Notes under the pieces: generated by a model
Told to the model about the DNA's origin: nothing
Seen by the model: the letters and a program-made list of their open reading frames with translations, nothing else
The model's database searches: none
Position numbers and translations under genes: made by a program
Assembly (NCBI GenBank): GCA_029932915.1
Contig: JAOZPE010000017.1
Coordinates: forward strand, 12,836-59,379
Length of the DNA stretch: 46,544 nt
Direction: 5' to 3'
Source: Candidatus Krumholzibacteriia bacterium
GTDB lineage: Bacteria; Krumholzibacteriota; Krumholzibacteriia; JAJRXK01
Part shown: in pieces, positions 8,145-15,929 of the stretch
How positions within the stretch are numbered: position 1 is the stretch's first letter
How the letters are laid out: each line of letters starts with the position of its first letter

Positions 8145-8840
8145 GTGAACGGACTTCCTCTGGAAGAACTCTTCGACCGCGTCGCCGATCTGGTGTTCTT
8201 CGTCAAGGACCGCCAGGGACGCTACACCCTGGTCAACGAGACCCTGGTGCGGCGCTGCGGCCTCGATCGCAAGGAGGAGTTGCTGGGAAGGACCGCGCTG
8301 GAGGTCTTTCCCGCCCCACAGAACGCCTCGTACTTCGAGCAGGACCGGCAGGTGCTCGAAGAGGGGCATCCCGTACTCGACCAGCTCGAGCTGCACCTGT
8401 ATCCGCAGGGGGAAGCGGGATGGTGCATCACCAACAAGCTGCCGATCGAAGAGGACGGAGAGATCACCGGTCTGGTCGGGGTGTCCCGTGATCTCCACCT
8501 TCCCGCCGACGATGCGTCGGGATACCGCGAACTCGCCGACTCGATCCGCCACATCCAGGAGAACTTCGGGGAGGGTCTGAGGGTGGAAACGCTGGCCCGC
8601 ATGTCCTCGCTGTCCCCATACCAGTACGAACAGAGGATGAAGAAGGCCTTCGGTCTCACCGCCGGACAATTCATCACCCGAACGCGCATGGAGGCCGCCT
8701 GCCGGCTGCTGCGCGAAACGGACCGTCCCATCGGGGAGATCGCCCTCGACTGCGGTTTCTACGACCAGAGCGCCTTCACCCGCCAGTTCAAGGCCACCAC
8801 CGGGTTCACCCCTCGTCAGTACCGATCGCAGGTGGACTGA
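8145..8840 (+). CDS. PAS-domain AraC-family transcriptional regulator
   Basis: A 231-aa protein. Residues about 5-120 form a PAS domain (VADLVFFVKDRQGRYTLVNE, then LLGRTALEVFP and the closing GLVGVSRDL). Residues about 140-231 are an AraC/XylS double helix-turn-helix (VETLARMSSLSPYQYEQRMKKAFG; IGEIALDCGFYDQSAFTRQFKATTGFTPRQYR). The GTG at 8145 is chosen because the PAS domain begins right after it and a GGGGGG stretch precedes it; the longer upstream frame runs through the activase on the other strand and lacks coding character. Divergence from the activase-hypD operon suggests it controls hydroxyproline use, with the PAS domain sensing a ligand or redox state. Confidence 0.88.
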   Translation: MNGLPLEELFDRVADLVFFVKDRQGRYTLVNETLVRRCGLDRKEELLGRTALEVFPAPQNASYFEQDRQVLEEGHPVLDQLELHLYPQGEAGWCITNKLPIEEDGEITGLVGVSRDLHLPADDASGYRELADSIRHIQENFGEGLRVETLARMSSLSPYQYEQRMKKAFGLTAGQFITRTRMEAACRLLRETDRPIGEIALDCGFYDQSAFTRQFKATTGFTPRQYRSQVD

Positions 8841-8941
8841 AGTCTGACCGGCGACTCCATCCCGCTGCGGCTGGCATCCGTCGGACACCGGCATGCCCTG
8901 CGCGCGACATCGACGGACGAGCGAAGGTCCAGAAGCTGAAC

Positions 8942-9934
8942 TCAGCGGGAAAGCAGCTCCTCACCCATGGCGAAGAGCGCCGGGCTGCCCCCGGTGTGCC
9001 AGAAGAGGACGCGGTCCTCTCTCTGGAAGCGGCCTCGGCGGATGAGGTCGATCAAGCCGCCCAGGGCCCGGCCGGTGTACACCGGGTCGACGAAGATGCC
9101 CTCGGTGGAGGCGGCGAGGCGAATGGCCTCGCGTTCGAGTGCGCCGACGACGCCGTAGCCCCCGCCGAAGTATCCGGTCTCCACCCGGACCTCCCCGGGG
9201 GAGAAACTCCACGACCGGCCCAGGCGGCCCGCCGCCTCGGTGGCGATCGCGGCGACGTTCTCGGGCAGCGTGCGGCCAGCGGTCTTCTCCGGATCGATCT
9301 GGATGCCGATGATCTCGGCCGACAGCTCAGCCATCCGGGCACCGACGAGAAGGCCCGCCTGGGTGGCCCCGGAACTGGAGGCCACGACGATATGGCTCAA
9401 CTTCCACTCTCTCTCGTCCAACTGGGCCGCCAGTTCCAGCGCCGCCTCCACGTAGCCCACAGCCCCGGTGGCGTTCGATCCACCGTAGGGAATGATGCAG
9501 GGCGAGCCCCCTTGACGGCGGATCTCCTCGGCGATGCGGTCGAGGTCCTCTCCCTTGCGATGCTCTCCGCACCAGTGGATCCGCGCGCCGAGCAGATGAT
9601 CGAGCAGGAGATTGCCCACCACGGCTTCCTCCCCATCCCCACCGAGGGCCAGGTGGCAGGAAAGCCCACACGCCGCCGCCGCGGCGGCGGTCTGCCGGCA
9701 GTGGTTCGACTGGGCAGCGCCGGCGGTGATCACCGTATCGCAGCCCTGCTCGACGGCCTCGCCCAGAAGGAACTCGAGCTTGCGGATCTTGTTGCCGCCC
9801 AGGCCGCGCCCGGTCAGGTCGTCGCGCTTGATCACCAGGCGAGGCCCGTCGAGCAACGCGCCCAGGCGCGGCAACTCCATCAAAGGAGTGGGGAATGTTC
9901 CCAGTCGGCGGCGGGGAAGGTCTTCCGTATCCAT
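8942..9934 (-). CDS. D-cysteine desulfhydrase/ACC-deaminase family PLP enzyme
   Basis: A 330-aa fold-type II PLP enzyme. The Schiff-base lysine is K49 in GLGGNKIRKLE; the phosphate- and substrate-binding block is TAGAAQSNHCRQTAA, and the C-terminal DPVYTGRALGGL and FWHTGGSPALF blocks are typical. The family includes D-cysteine desulfhydrase, ACC deaminase and L-cysteate sulfo-lyase; motifs do not separate these, and D-cysteine desulfhydrase is the usual annotation. AAGGAG precedes the ATG. It lies 54 bases downstream of the PepF-like gene on the same strand and could be co-transcribed with it. Confidence 0.82.
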   Translation of the reverse strand: MDTEDLPRRRLGTFPTPLMELPRLGALLDGPRLVIKRDDLTGRGLGGNKIRKLEFLLGEAVEQGCDTVITAGAAQSNHCRQTAAAAAACGLSCHLALGGDGEEAVVGNLLLDHLLGARIHWCGEHRKGEDLDRIAEEIRRQGGSPCIIPYGGSNATGAVGYVEAALELAAQLDEREWKLSHIVVASSSGATQAGLLVGARMAELSAEIIGIQIDPEKTAGRTLPENVAAIATEAAGRLGRSWSFSPGEVRVETGYFGGGYGVVGALEREAIRLAASTEGIFVDPVYTGRALGGLIDLIRRGRFQREDRVLFWHTGGSPALFAMGEELLSR

Positions 9935-9988
9935 CGCACACGCTCCTTGGGCGACACAGCCGGCGCCGGTATGGCTCCCGTCCTGCCC

Positions 9989-11965
9989 CTACTGGTCTTC
10001 CAGCAGCTTCTCCATCTCCGTCAAGGTCTCGTCGAAGCTCTCCAGGGCAGAGGCGATGGCATCGGGCCGGGTGAGGTCGACACCGGCCTTCCTCAAGAGG
10101 ACGAGCGGCGGCTCGCTGCACCCTCCGCTGAGCATGGCCATCAAGCCCTTCTGGGCCGCCTCGGGATCCTCGCCGCGCAGCCTGCGGGCGATGGCGATGC
10201 CGCTGGACAGGCCGGTCGCATAGGTGAAGACGTAGTACTTGTAGTAGAAGTGCGGGATGTACGCCCACTCCATGCCGTCGTTCTCGTCCACGGTGAAGTC
10301 GGGCCCGTAGTAACGCCGCACCAGTTCGGAGTAGGTCTCGTCGAGCAGGCTGGCGGTGATCGGAACGCCTTCCTCGACGAAGGTGTGCACCTTCAGCTCG
10401 AATTCGGCGAAGAGGGTCTGGCGGTAGATGGTGGTACGGATGGTCTCCAGCCGGTCGCTCAACAGGTAGGCCCGCTCGGCGCGGTCCTGGGCGTGGGCGA
10501 TGAGATAGTCGCTGAGAAGGGCTTCGTTGCAGGTCGAGGCGATCTCGGCCAGGAACGGTACGTAGCGGAAGCTCGAATAGGGCTGGTGGGTCATCGCCAG
10601 GTGGCTGTGGATGGCGTGCCCGAACTCGTGGGCCAGGGTCGACTCGTCGTCCTGGCTGTTCTGGAAGTTCATCATCACGTAGGGATGGTTGCCGTAGACG
10701 CTGGCCGAGAACGCCCCGCTGCGTTTGTTCAGGTTGGGGTAGACGTCGATCCAGCCGTTGGCCGGATCGGTGCCCTCCCGGATCAGCGCCAGGTAGTCTG
10801 CACCCAGGGGTTCGAGCGCTTTCAGCACCTCCGCGCGCGCCTCGTCGTAGCTCACCTCCTTCTCCACGCCGGCGGTCAACGGACGGTACAGGTCGTAGAT
10901 GTGCAGGTCATCGAGGCCCATGGCTTTCTTGCGCAGGCGCACGTAGCGGTGCAGGGCATCCAGGTGCGCGTTCACCGTGGCGATCAGGGTCTCGTACACC
11001 TCCGGTGTGAGTCCGTCCTTGTCCAGGTAGGCCTCCAGGGCGGTGTCGTAGCCGCGTGAGCGCGCCAGGGACACGTCGAACTGGTACTGGCCGCCCAAGG
11101 TGGCCGCGAAGGCGTGCTGGTACTGACGCAGGGTGGCGAAGAAGGCCTCGACCGCTTCGCGGCGCACCGCCCGGTCGGCCGATCCGCGGAAGCGCGGGTA
11201 GCTGGCCAGGGTCATCCGCACCTCGTTGCCTTCCTCGTCGTGCACCATCGGCCACTCGATGTCGGTCAGCAGGGCGCCGAAGGCGGTCTCGTAGCCCGAC
11301 GGGATCTCGTTGAGATCGATCTCGGCCCACTGGTTGTCGCCCATCAACTGCAGGATGCGTTCACTCTCGGGGCTGAGCACCCGTGCGCGGCGCCGGCGCA
11401 GGTTCTCGATGTAGGGCCGGTAGGTGGCCAGTTCGGGTTGCTCACGGTAGGCCTTCTCCATCGCGTCGTCGTCGATGGCCAACAACTCACCGCGGATGAA
11501 GGTGGCCGATGCGGTGAGTTTGTCCATGAGTGCCAGGGCGCGGGTCTCCATGGCGTGGGCATGGTCGTCGGCGGTGTCCACGCTCGACTTGAGGTTGCCG
11601 TACAGGGTGCAGTGGTTGATCCGGTCGTGCAGATCGAAGTACAGGGCGAGGCACTCGTTCATCATGGCCGGATCGCCCAGCCGTCCCTGGTAGCCGGCAA
11701 CCTTGGGCACCTCCGTCTCCAGCTCCTCCATCGCCACCTCCCAGGCCTCGTCGTCGGCGAAGAGCGGGGTGAGGTCCCACTTGTAGAGATCGGGCACCTC
11801 GCTGCGAGGCACGTTCGGGTCGGGCTGGTAGGCCGTCTCCGCGGCGTGCGCCGGCGCGGGAAACGCGATGGGCGACGCCGTGCCCCCGATGCCGACGATG
11901 AGGCTCGCAAGCACGAGCAAGAGGGCAGGGAACGCAAGCGGGTGGAGGCTGGAGCGCTTCGACAT
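9989..11965 (-). CDS. exported oligoendopeptidase F-like M3 metallopeptidase
   Basis: A 658-aa zinc peptidase. HEFGH at residues 446-450 gives two zinc ligands and the catalytic Glu; E474 in FLAEIASTCNE is the probable third ligand. The YATGLSSGIAIA block and the ordering of motifs fit PepF. Unlike the usual cytosolic PepF, this protein starts with an n-region (MSKRSS), a hydrophobic stretch at about 10-30 and an AHA-AET cleavage-like site near residue 42, so it is probably periplasmic or secreted. The ATG at 11965 is chosen because it opens the signal peptide; GAGGTG precedes it. It would degrade short peptides, and its closeness to the hydroxyproline genes is suggestive only. Confidence 0.85.
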   Translation of the reverse strand: MSKRSSLHPLAFPALLLVLASLIVGIGGTASPIAFPAPAHAAETAYQPDPNVPRSEVPDLYKWDLTPLFADDEAWEVAMEELETEVPKVAGYQGRLGDPAMMNECLALYFDLHDRINHCTLYGNLKSSVDTADDHAHAMETRALALMDKLTASATFIRGELLAIDDDAMEKAYREQPELATYRPYIENLRRRRARVLSPESERILQLMGDNQWAEIDLNEIPSGYETAFGALLTDIEWPMVHDEEGNEVRMTLASYPRFRGSADRAVRREAVEAFFATLRQYQHAFAATLGGQYQFDVSLARSRGYDTALEAYLDKDGLTPEVYETLIATVNAHLDALHRYVRLRKKAMGLDDLHIYDLYRPLTAGVEKEVSYDEARAEVLKALEPLGADYLALIREGTDPANGWIDVYPNLNKRSGAFSASVYGNHPYVMMNFQNSQDDESTLAHEFGHAIHSHLAMTHQPYSSFRYVPFLAEIASTCNEALLSDYLIAHAQDRAERAYLLSDRLETIRTTIYRQTLFAEFELKVHTFVEEGVPITASLLDETYSELVRRYYGPDFTVDENDGMEWAYIPHFYYKYYVFTYATGLSSGIAIARRLRGEDPEAAQKGLMAMLSGGCSEPPLVLLRKAGVDLTRPDAIASALESFDETLTEMEKLLEDQ

Positions 11966-12092
11966 GGAGATCACCTCGGTCCAGGAGATTCGACGACAGC
12001 GGCCGGCGATCACGCACGGCCCTTCCACCGCTGAAGATCCTCCGCCCCGCCGCCGACGTCAAGTTGCGCAGGCGAGGCCGCGCACCACGGCG

Positions 12093-12676
12093 GTGACCTG
12101 GAAGCTCCTTGGCGTGGCCGGTCTGCTCGGCATCTGGTACCTGGCCTTGAGCAGCGCGGGGCAGTGGTGGGCACGTCGAGGAAAGGACGCAAGCCGTGCA
12201 GCCGATGGAGGAACGGCTTCCCACGCCATCGAAGGAAGACCCCGAAGTGGAGGGGAGCCGCCTCATCGCCTGCCCGTCCGGGTCCCGGGCTTCACCGTGG
12301 CCCTGGCCGTGATCCTCATGCGGTCGAGCTCGCCCGGGTCGTCCCTGACGATGCACTCGTGGCGAACCTGTGGGACGACGGCAGCGCATGGGCGATGCAC
12401 GTGAGCGACCGGCGTTTCCTCTTGCCCTGTGCATGGGACCTGAAGACGCCCGAAGGCGGTTCGTTGCACCAGGTGGCGGCGGGCCTGGCCCAAGAGCCCT
12501 GGCCCGAAGCCACCGCACGGGTGCTGCGGGCCCATTCCATCGGCTATCTCTATGTCAGTGACGGGGTGTGGCGAAAGGGAAGCGGTCTGCGGCGGGCGGA
12601 CTTCGACAGCGATCCGCGCTTCGAAGCCATGCTGGTGGGAAGGGAATCGACGCTGTACCGCATCCACATGCCCTGA
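12093..12676 (+). pseudogene. degraded 3' remnant of a polytopic membrane protein
   Basis: Coding signal is spread over three frames. Frame one from about 12093 gives a transmembrane helix (TWKLLGVAGLLGIWYLALS); a second frame gives an acidic linker (VQPMEERLPTPSKEDPEVEG); a third, from about 12305 to the stop at 12676, gives a clean C-terminal domain (ARVVPDDALVANLWDDGSAW ... RESTLYRIHMP). That last part resembles the extracytoplasmic C-terminus of large bacterial membrane proteins of the glycosyltransferase/DUF6541 kind, from memory only. The N-terminal membrane domain is missing and at least two frame changes would be needed to read it, so it is called a pseudogene. Sequencing error cannot be excluded. 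Confidence 0.5.
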
Positions 12677-12677
12677 T

Positions 12678-13592
12678 TCAGTCCCTCGCTTCGACGGCAG
12701 CGACGCCCGAGGGAAGATGGCGGACGATCCAGCCCACCAGCTCGTGCACCGAGTTGACCCGGGCGAAGCTGCGTCTCCAGTAGAGGGAGACCAGCCGATG
12801 GGGCACCGGTTCGTCGAAGGGGCGGATCTCCACCGGCGACGCGCCGCCGATCGGGTGCAGGGCCAGCGAAGGCAACAGCGTACAGCCCACCCCCGCTGCC
12901 ACCATGCTGCGCAGGGTCTCCAGGCTGCTGCCGCGCAGGAGTTCCCGGGCCGGGGTGTCGCGGGTACTGCACACCTCCAGGACCTGATCGCGCAGACAGT
13001 GTCCCTCGTCCAGCAGCAGGAGCGGTTCGCCGACGATCGCGGCCAGATCGATGCGTTCACGGCGGGCCAGGGGATGTTCCCTCGGGGCGGCCAGGTGGAA
13101 GTCCTCCCGGTACAGGTCGGCCCGGTCCAGACCGCTCTCGTCCAGGGGCGGGGAGAGCAGCGCGGCGTCCAGCTTCCCCTGATGGAGCTGCTCGATGAGA
13201 ACAGCGGTCTGCTGTTCGATCAGATGCAGTTGCAGGCGGGGATAGGTCTCGTGAAGGGAGGGAACCAGATGGGGCATCAGATAGGGTCCGATGGTCGGAA
13301 TGGCCCCGAGACGGAAGACCCCGCTCAGGGGATCGTCGGGCAGCCGCGCCAGCTCCTCGAGACGGGCCATCTCCTCCAGCACCCGCCGGGCCTGCTCCAC
13401 CACCCGTTCTCCCCGGGCGGTGGGAAAGACCCTTCGCCGGCTCCTCTCGAAGAGCGGCATCCCCAGTTCATCCTCCACCTTCTTCAGGGCGGCCGAGAGG
13501 GAGGGTTGGGAGACATGGCAGGCCGCGGCCGCGCGGCCGAAGTGGGCGTGTTCGGCCAGGGCGACCAGATAGCGGAGTTCCTGGAGGGTCAT
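12678..13592 (-). CDS. oxyR: hydrogen-peroxide-sensing LysR-type regulator OxyR
   Basis: A 304-aa LysR-type regulator: winged HTH at residues 1-60 (LRYLVALAEHAHFGRAAAACHVSQPSLS) and substrate-binding-like domain from about 90. The redox cysteines are C199 and C208 in GHCLRDQVLEVC, the same numbers as in E. coli OxyR, followed by the conserved SLETLRSMVAAGVGCTLLP. OxyR forms the C199-C208 disulfide with peroxide and activates antioxidant genes. It is divergent from dps, a classic OxyR target. No Shine-Dalgarno precedes the ATG; the predicted promoter would start transcription at or next to the A of the ATG, so the mRNA may be leaderless. An OxyR-like half site lies within its promoter spacer, which suggests autoregulation. 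Confidence 0.93.
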   Translation of the reverse strand: MTLQELRYLVALAEHAHFGRAAAACHVSQPSLSAALKKVEDELGMPLFERSRRRVFPTARGERVVEQARRVLEEMARLEELARLPDDPLSGVFRLGAIPTIGPYLMPHLVPSLHETYPRLQLHLIEQQTAVLIEQLHQGKLDAALLSPPLDESGLDRADLYREDFHLAAPREHPLARRERIDLAAIVGEPLLLLDEGHCLRDQVLEVCSTRDTPARELLRGSSLETLRSMVAAGVGCTLLPSLALHPIGGASPVEIRPFDEPVPHRLVSLYWRRSFARVNSVHELVGWIVRHLPSGVAAVEARD

Positions 13593-13598
13593 GGAAGT

Positions 13599-13649
13599 AT
13601 GATAGACATCATCTATTGTTCTGACAAATACTATTCATTGGCCCTATTG
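13599..13649. promoter_or_regulatory. divergent oxyR/dps promoters with OxyR half-site
   Basis: On the minus strand, TTGTCA (13622-13627), a 17-bp spacer and TATCAT (13599-13604) form a good sigma-70-type promoter; the start would fall about 13592, the oxyR ATG. On the plus strand, CTGACA (13621-13626), 17 bp and CTATTG (13644-13649) form the dps promoter; the two -35 boxes overlap almost fully. ATAG-N7-CTAT at 13602-13616 matches one half of the OxyR consensus and lies inside the oxyR spacer and upstream of the dps -35. A second half site is not clear (further CTAT at 13631 and 13644 are out of register). The segment is much more AT-rich than its surroundings. Confidence 0.65.
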
Positions 13650-13737
13650 CATCTTCATGCCGATCTTGCACGTGACCGCAGAGGAAGATCCCAAGCCCAA
13701 GCCCGGCGCCACGGGGCGCCGACGAAAGGAAGATGCC

Positions 13738-14199
13738 ATGTCCACCATGCGCAGTCCCGAGAGGACCGAGGAGTTGGCCCGTGCCGCCGGCAAGCTGCTG
13801 GCTGACAGCTACACGCTCTACCTGAAGACCCACAACTACCATTGGAACGTGGTCGGACCGATGTTCCAGTCGCTCCACCTGTTGTTCGAGACCCACTACA
13901 ACGAGCTGGCCCTGGCCGTCGACGAGATCGCCGAACGCATCCGTTCGATCGGACATCCCGCTCCGGGCTCGTACACCGAGTTCGCGGCCCTGACCAGTCT
14001 GGAGGAGGCCCGCTCCAACACGGCGGCCACCGAGATGATCCGCATCCTGGCCGAGGACCATCGCAAGGTGGCCGAGGCGGCGCGGGAGATGATCGAGGCC
14101 GCCGAGGTCGTCGGCGATCACGTCTCGGTCGATCTGGGCGTGCGCCGGATGGAGATCCACGAGAAGACGGCCTGGATGCTCCAGAGCCATCTGGACTAG
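13738..14199 (+). CDS. dps: Dps family DNA-binding ferritin-like protein
   Basis: A 153-aa Dps/ferritin-like protein. The ferroxidase-type ligands sit in KTHNYHWNVVGPMFQSLHLLFETHYNELALAVDEIAERIRSIG: the HNYHWNV His, the FxxLHxLFExHY block and the D/E pair. Dps assembles as a dodecamer that oxidises and stores Fe2+ with peroxide and protects DNA. The ATG at 13738 follows AAAGGAAG. An in-frame ATG at 13657 would add 27 residues rich in Lys/Arg/Pro and coincides with the predicted transcription start, so a longer leaderless form with a DNA-binding tail is possible. A GGCGCC-ACGG-GGCGCC hairpin (13705-13720) lies between the two starts. Divergent oxyR supports peroxide induction. Confidence 0.9.
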   Translation: MSTMRSPERTEELARAAGKLLADSYTLYLKTHNYHWNVVGPMFQSLHLLFETHYNELALAVDEIAERIRSIGHPAPGSYTEFAALTSLEEARSNTAATEMIRILAEDHRKVAEAAREMIEAAEVVGDHVSVDLGVRRMEIHEKTAWMLQSHLD

Positions 14200-14252
14200 G
14201 CGGGCCCGGGAAAGGGAAGCGGCGGCGCAGAGCGGGGTGGCCGATGGCCGTC

Positions 14253-15875
14253 TCAGCTCCGCCGGCGCGATCCCCCCGAACGCGAACGGCGACGGCCACC
14301 GCTGCGTCCCCCGCTCCGGCGGCTGCGTCCTTCGCCTTCACCCTTGCCGGCGGCTTCCTCACCGGCGGCCACCTGACCGCCGTCGTCCTCCTCGTTCGGG
14401 CCGTCGTGGGGCTCGGCCGCCACCGGTGCATGCAGACTCTGCTGATAGTTGTCGTTCAACAACATGGCCACCAGCATCGCCCCGTCCTCGTGCTCGGCCA
14501 GCTCGCGGGCCAGGGGAAGAAATCGCTGGATGCGTTCGCGGTCGATCGGGCGGCGCTCGCGCAGACGCGCCTCCAGAAGAGCCACCAGTCGTTCGGATAC
14601 CACCTTCTCGACCTCCTCATCGTGGGGTGGCTCGAGTTCCTCGAACTCGATGCCGTAACGGGCGCGGATCTCGTCGATGCGCACTTTCTCGGTGCGGAAG
14701 GCCAAGGTGATGGCCTTCCCTCCGGCACCGGCCCGGCCGGTGCGGCCTGCCCGGTGCACGTACAGTTCAGGGTCCTCGGGAACCTCGTACTGGAAGACGT
14801 GACTCAGTTCCTGGATGTCGATGCCGCGCGCGGCCACGTCCGTGGCCACCAGGAAACGCAGGCTTCCCGCTCGCACCCGTCCCAGCACCTTCTCCCGATC
14901 GCGCTGCTTCAGCTCGCTCGACAGGCCGTCGGCGTCGTAGCCGTAGCGCTTGAGGATGAGGGAGACGTAGTTCACCTCGGCCTTCGTGTTGCAGAAGATG
15001 ATGGCCGATGTGGGGTTCTCCAGTTCGATGAGCCGGGCCAGGGTGCGGTCCTTCTGCATATCGGGCACGAAGTACAGGACATGATCGACCTCGGTCACGT
15101 GCACGTGGTCGCGGCTGAGACTGAGCATCTCCGGTTCGTGCAGGAATTCGCCGGCCAGCCGCATGACGTGGTACGGGAAGGTGGCCGAGAACATGTAGCC
15201 GTTGCGCGGCCTGTCGCTCAGGAAACGCTTCACCCGCCGCATGTCCTGGTAGAAACCCATCGACAGCATGCGATCGGCCTCGTCGAAGACCAGCATCTTC
15301 AAGTGGCTCAGGTCGAGATTGCCCTGCATCAGGTGGTCGAGGACACGGCCCGGCGTGCCCACCACCAGATGGGCGCCCTTGCGGAAGGCCTCCAGTTGCT
15401 TGCCGTAGCCGACGCCGCCGTAGACCGCGACGGTCCGGATGCCCTCGGGGGCGAGGACCTCGGCGTGGTCGTAGACCTGCTGGGCCAGTTCGCGCGTGGG
15501 CACCAGGATGAGTCCCTGGCACTGGGGCAGCTCGGGGTCGATGCGATCGAGCATGGGCAAGAGGAAGGCTGCGGTCTTGCCGCTGCCGGTGCGCGACTGG
15601 ATCATCAGGTCGCGGCCGGCCAGCACGTAGGGAAGGGTTCTCGCCTGGACCGGCATCAATTCCTTCCAGCCGGCCCGCCGGCAGGCGGCCTGCATGGTCG
15701 GTGACAGTTCTTCCAGGGTGATCGGGGGAAGGGCATTGTCCGGTTCGACCAGTTCGTCACCCTGGGGGACGCTTCCGTCCGGGGTCTCTTCTTCGTCGTG
15801 CTCTTCGCCGGGAACAATGGGGGAAGGGTGGGATCGGGTCTTGCGCACCCGACGCCTGCGTCTCGCTTCGGTCAA
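14253..15875 (-). CDS. DEAD-box ATP-dependent RNA helicase
   Basis: A 540-aa helicase. RecA-like domain 1 has the Q motif (MPVQARTLP), Walker A SRTGSGKT (K100), PTRELAQQ, TPGR, DEAD (198-201) and SAT (230-232). Domain 2 has IIFCNTK, ATDVAARGIDI and HRAGRTGRAG. The last 60 residues are low complexity: Glu/Gly-rich and then an Arg/Ser/Gly tail (RSRRSGGRSGG), a likely RNA-binding region as in other bacterial DEAD-box proteins. The start is a TTG with GAGGTG nine bases upstream. It is the last gene of a six-gene minus-strand run whose gaps are 15-54 bp. Confidence 0.92.
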   Translation of the reverse strand: MTEARRRRRVRKTRSHPSPIVPGEEHDEEETPDGSVPQGDELVEPDNALPPITLEELSPTMQAACRRAGWKELMPVQARTLPYVLAGRDLMIQSRTGSGKTAAFLLPMLDRIDPELPQCQGLILVPTRELAQQVYDHAEVLAPEGIRTVAVYGGVGYGKQLEAFRKGAHLVVGTPGRVLDHLMQGNLDLSHLKMLVFDEADRMLSMGFYQDMRRVKRFLSDRPRNGYMFSATFPYHVMRLAGEFLHEPEMLSLSRDHVHVTEVDHVLYFVPDMQKDRTLARLIELENPTSAIIFCNTKAEVNYVSLILKRYGYDADGLSSELKQRDREKVLGRVRAGSLRFLVATDVAARGIDIQELSHVFQYEVPEDPELYVHRAGRTGRAGAGGKAITLAFRTEKVRIDEIRARYGIEFEELEPPHDEEVEKVVSERLVALLEARLRERRPIDRERIQRFLPLARELAEHEDGAMLVAMLLNDNYQQSLHAPVAAEPHDGPNEEDDGGQVAAGEEAAGKGEGEGRSRRSGGRSGGRRRSRSGGSRRRS

Positions 15876-15929
15876 GATATCTGCACCTCGTACATTCTTC
15901 TTCGTTGGATGGCGGCCGCCGCCGGCCGC

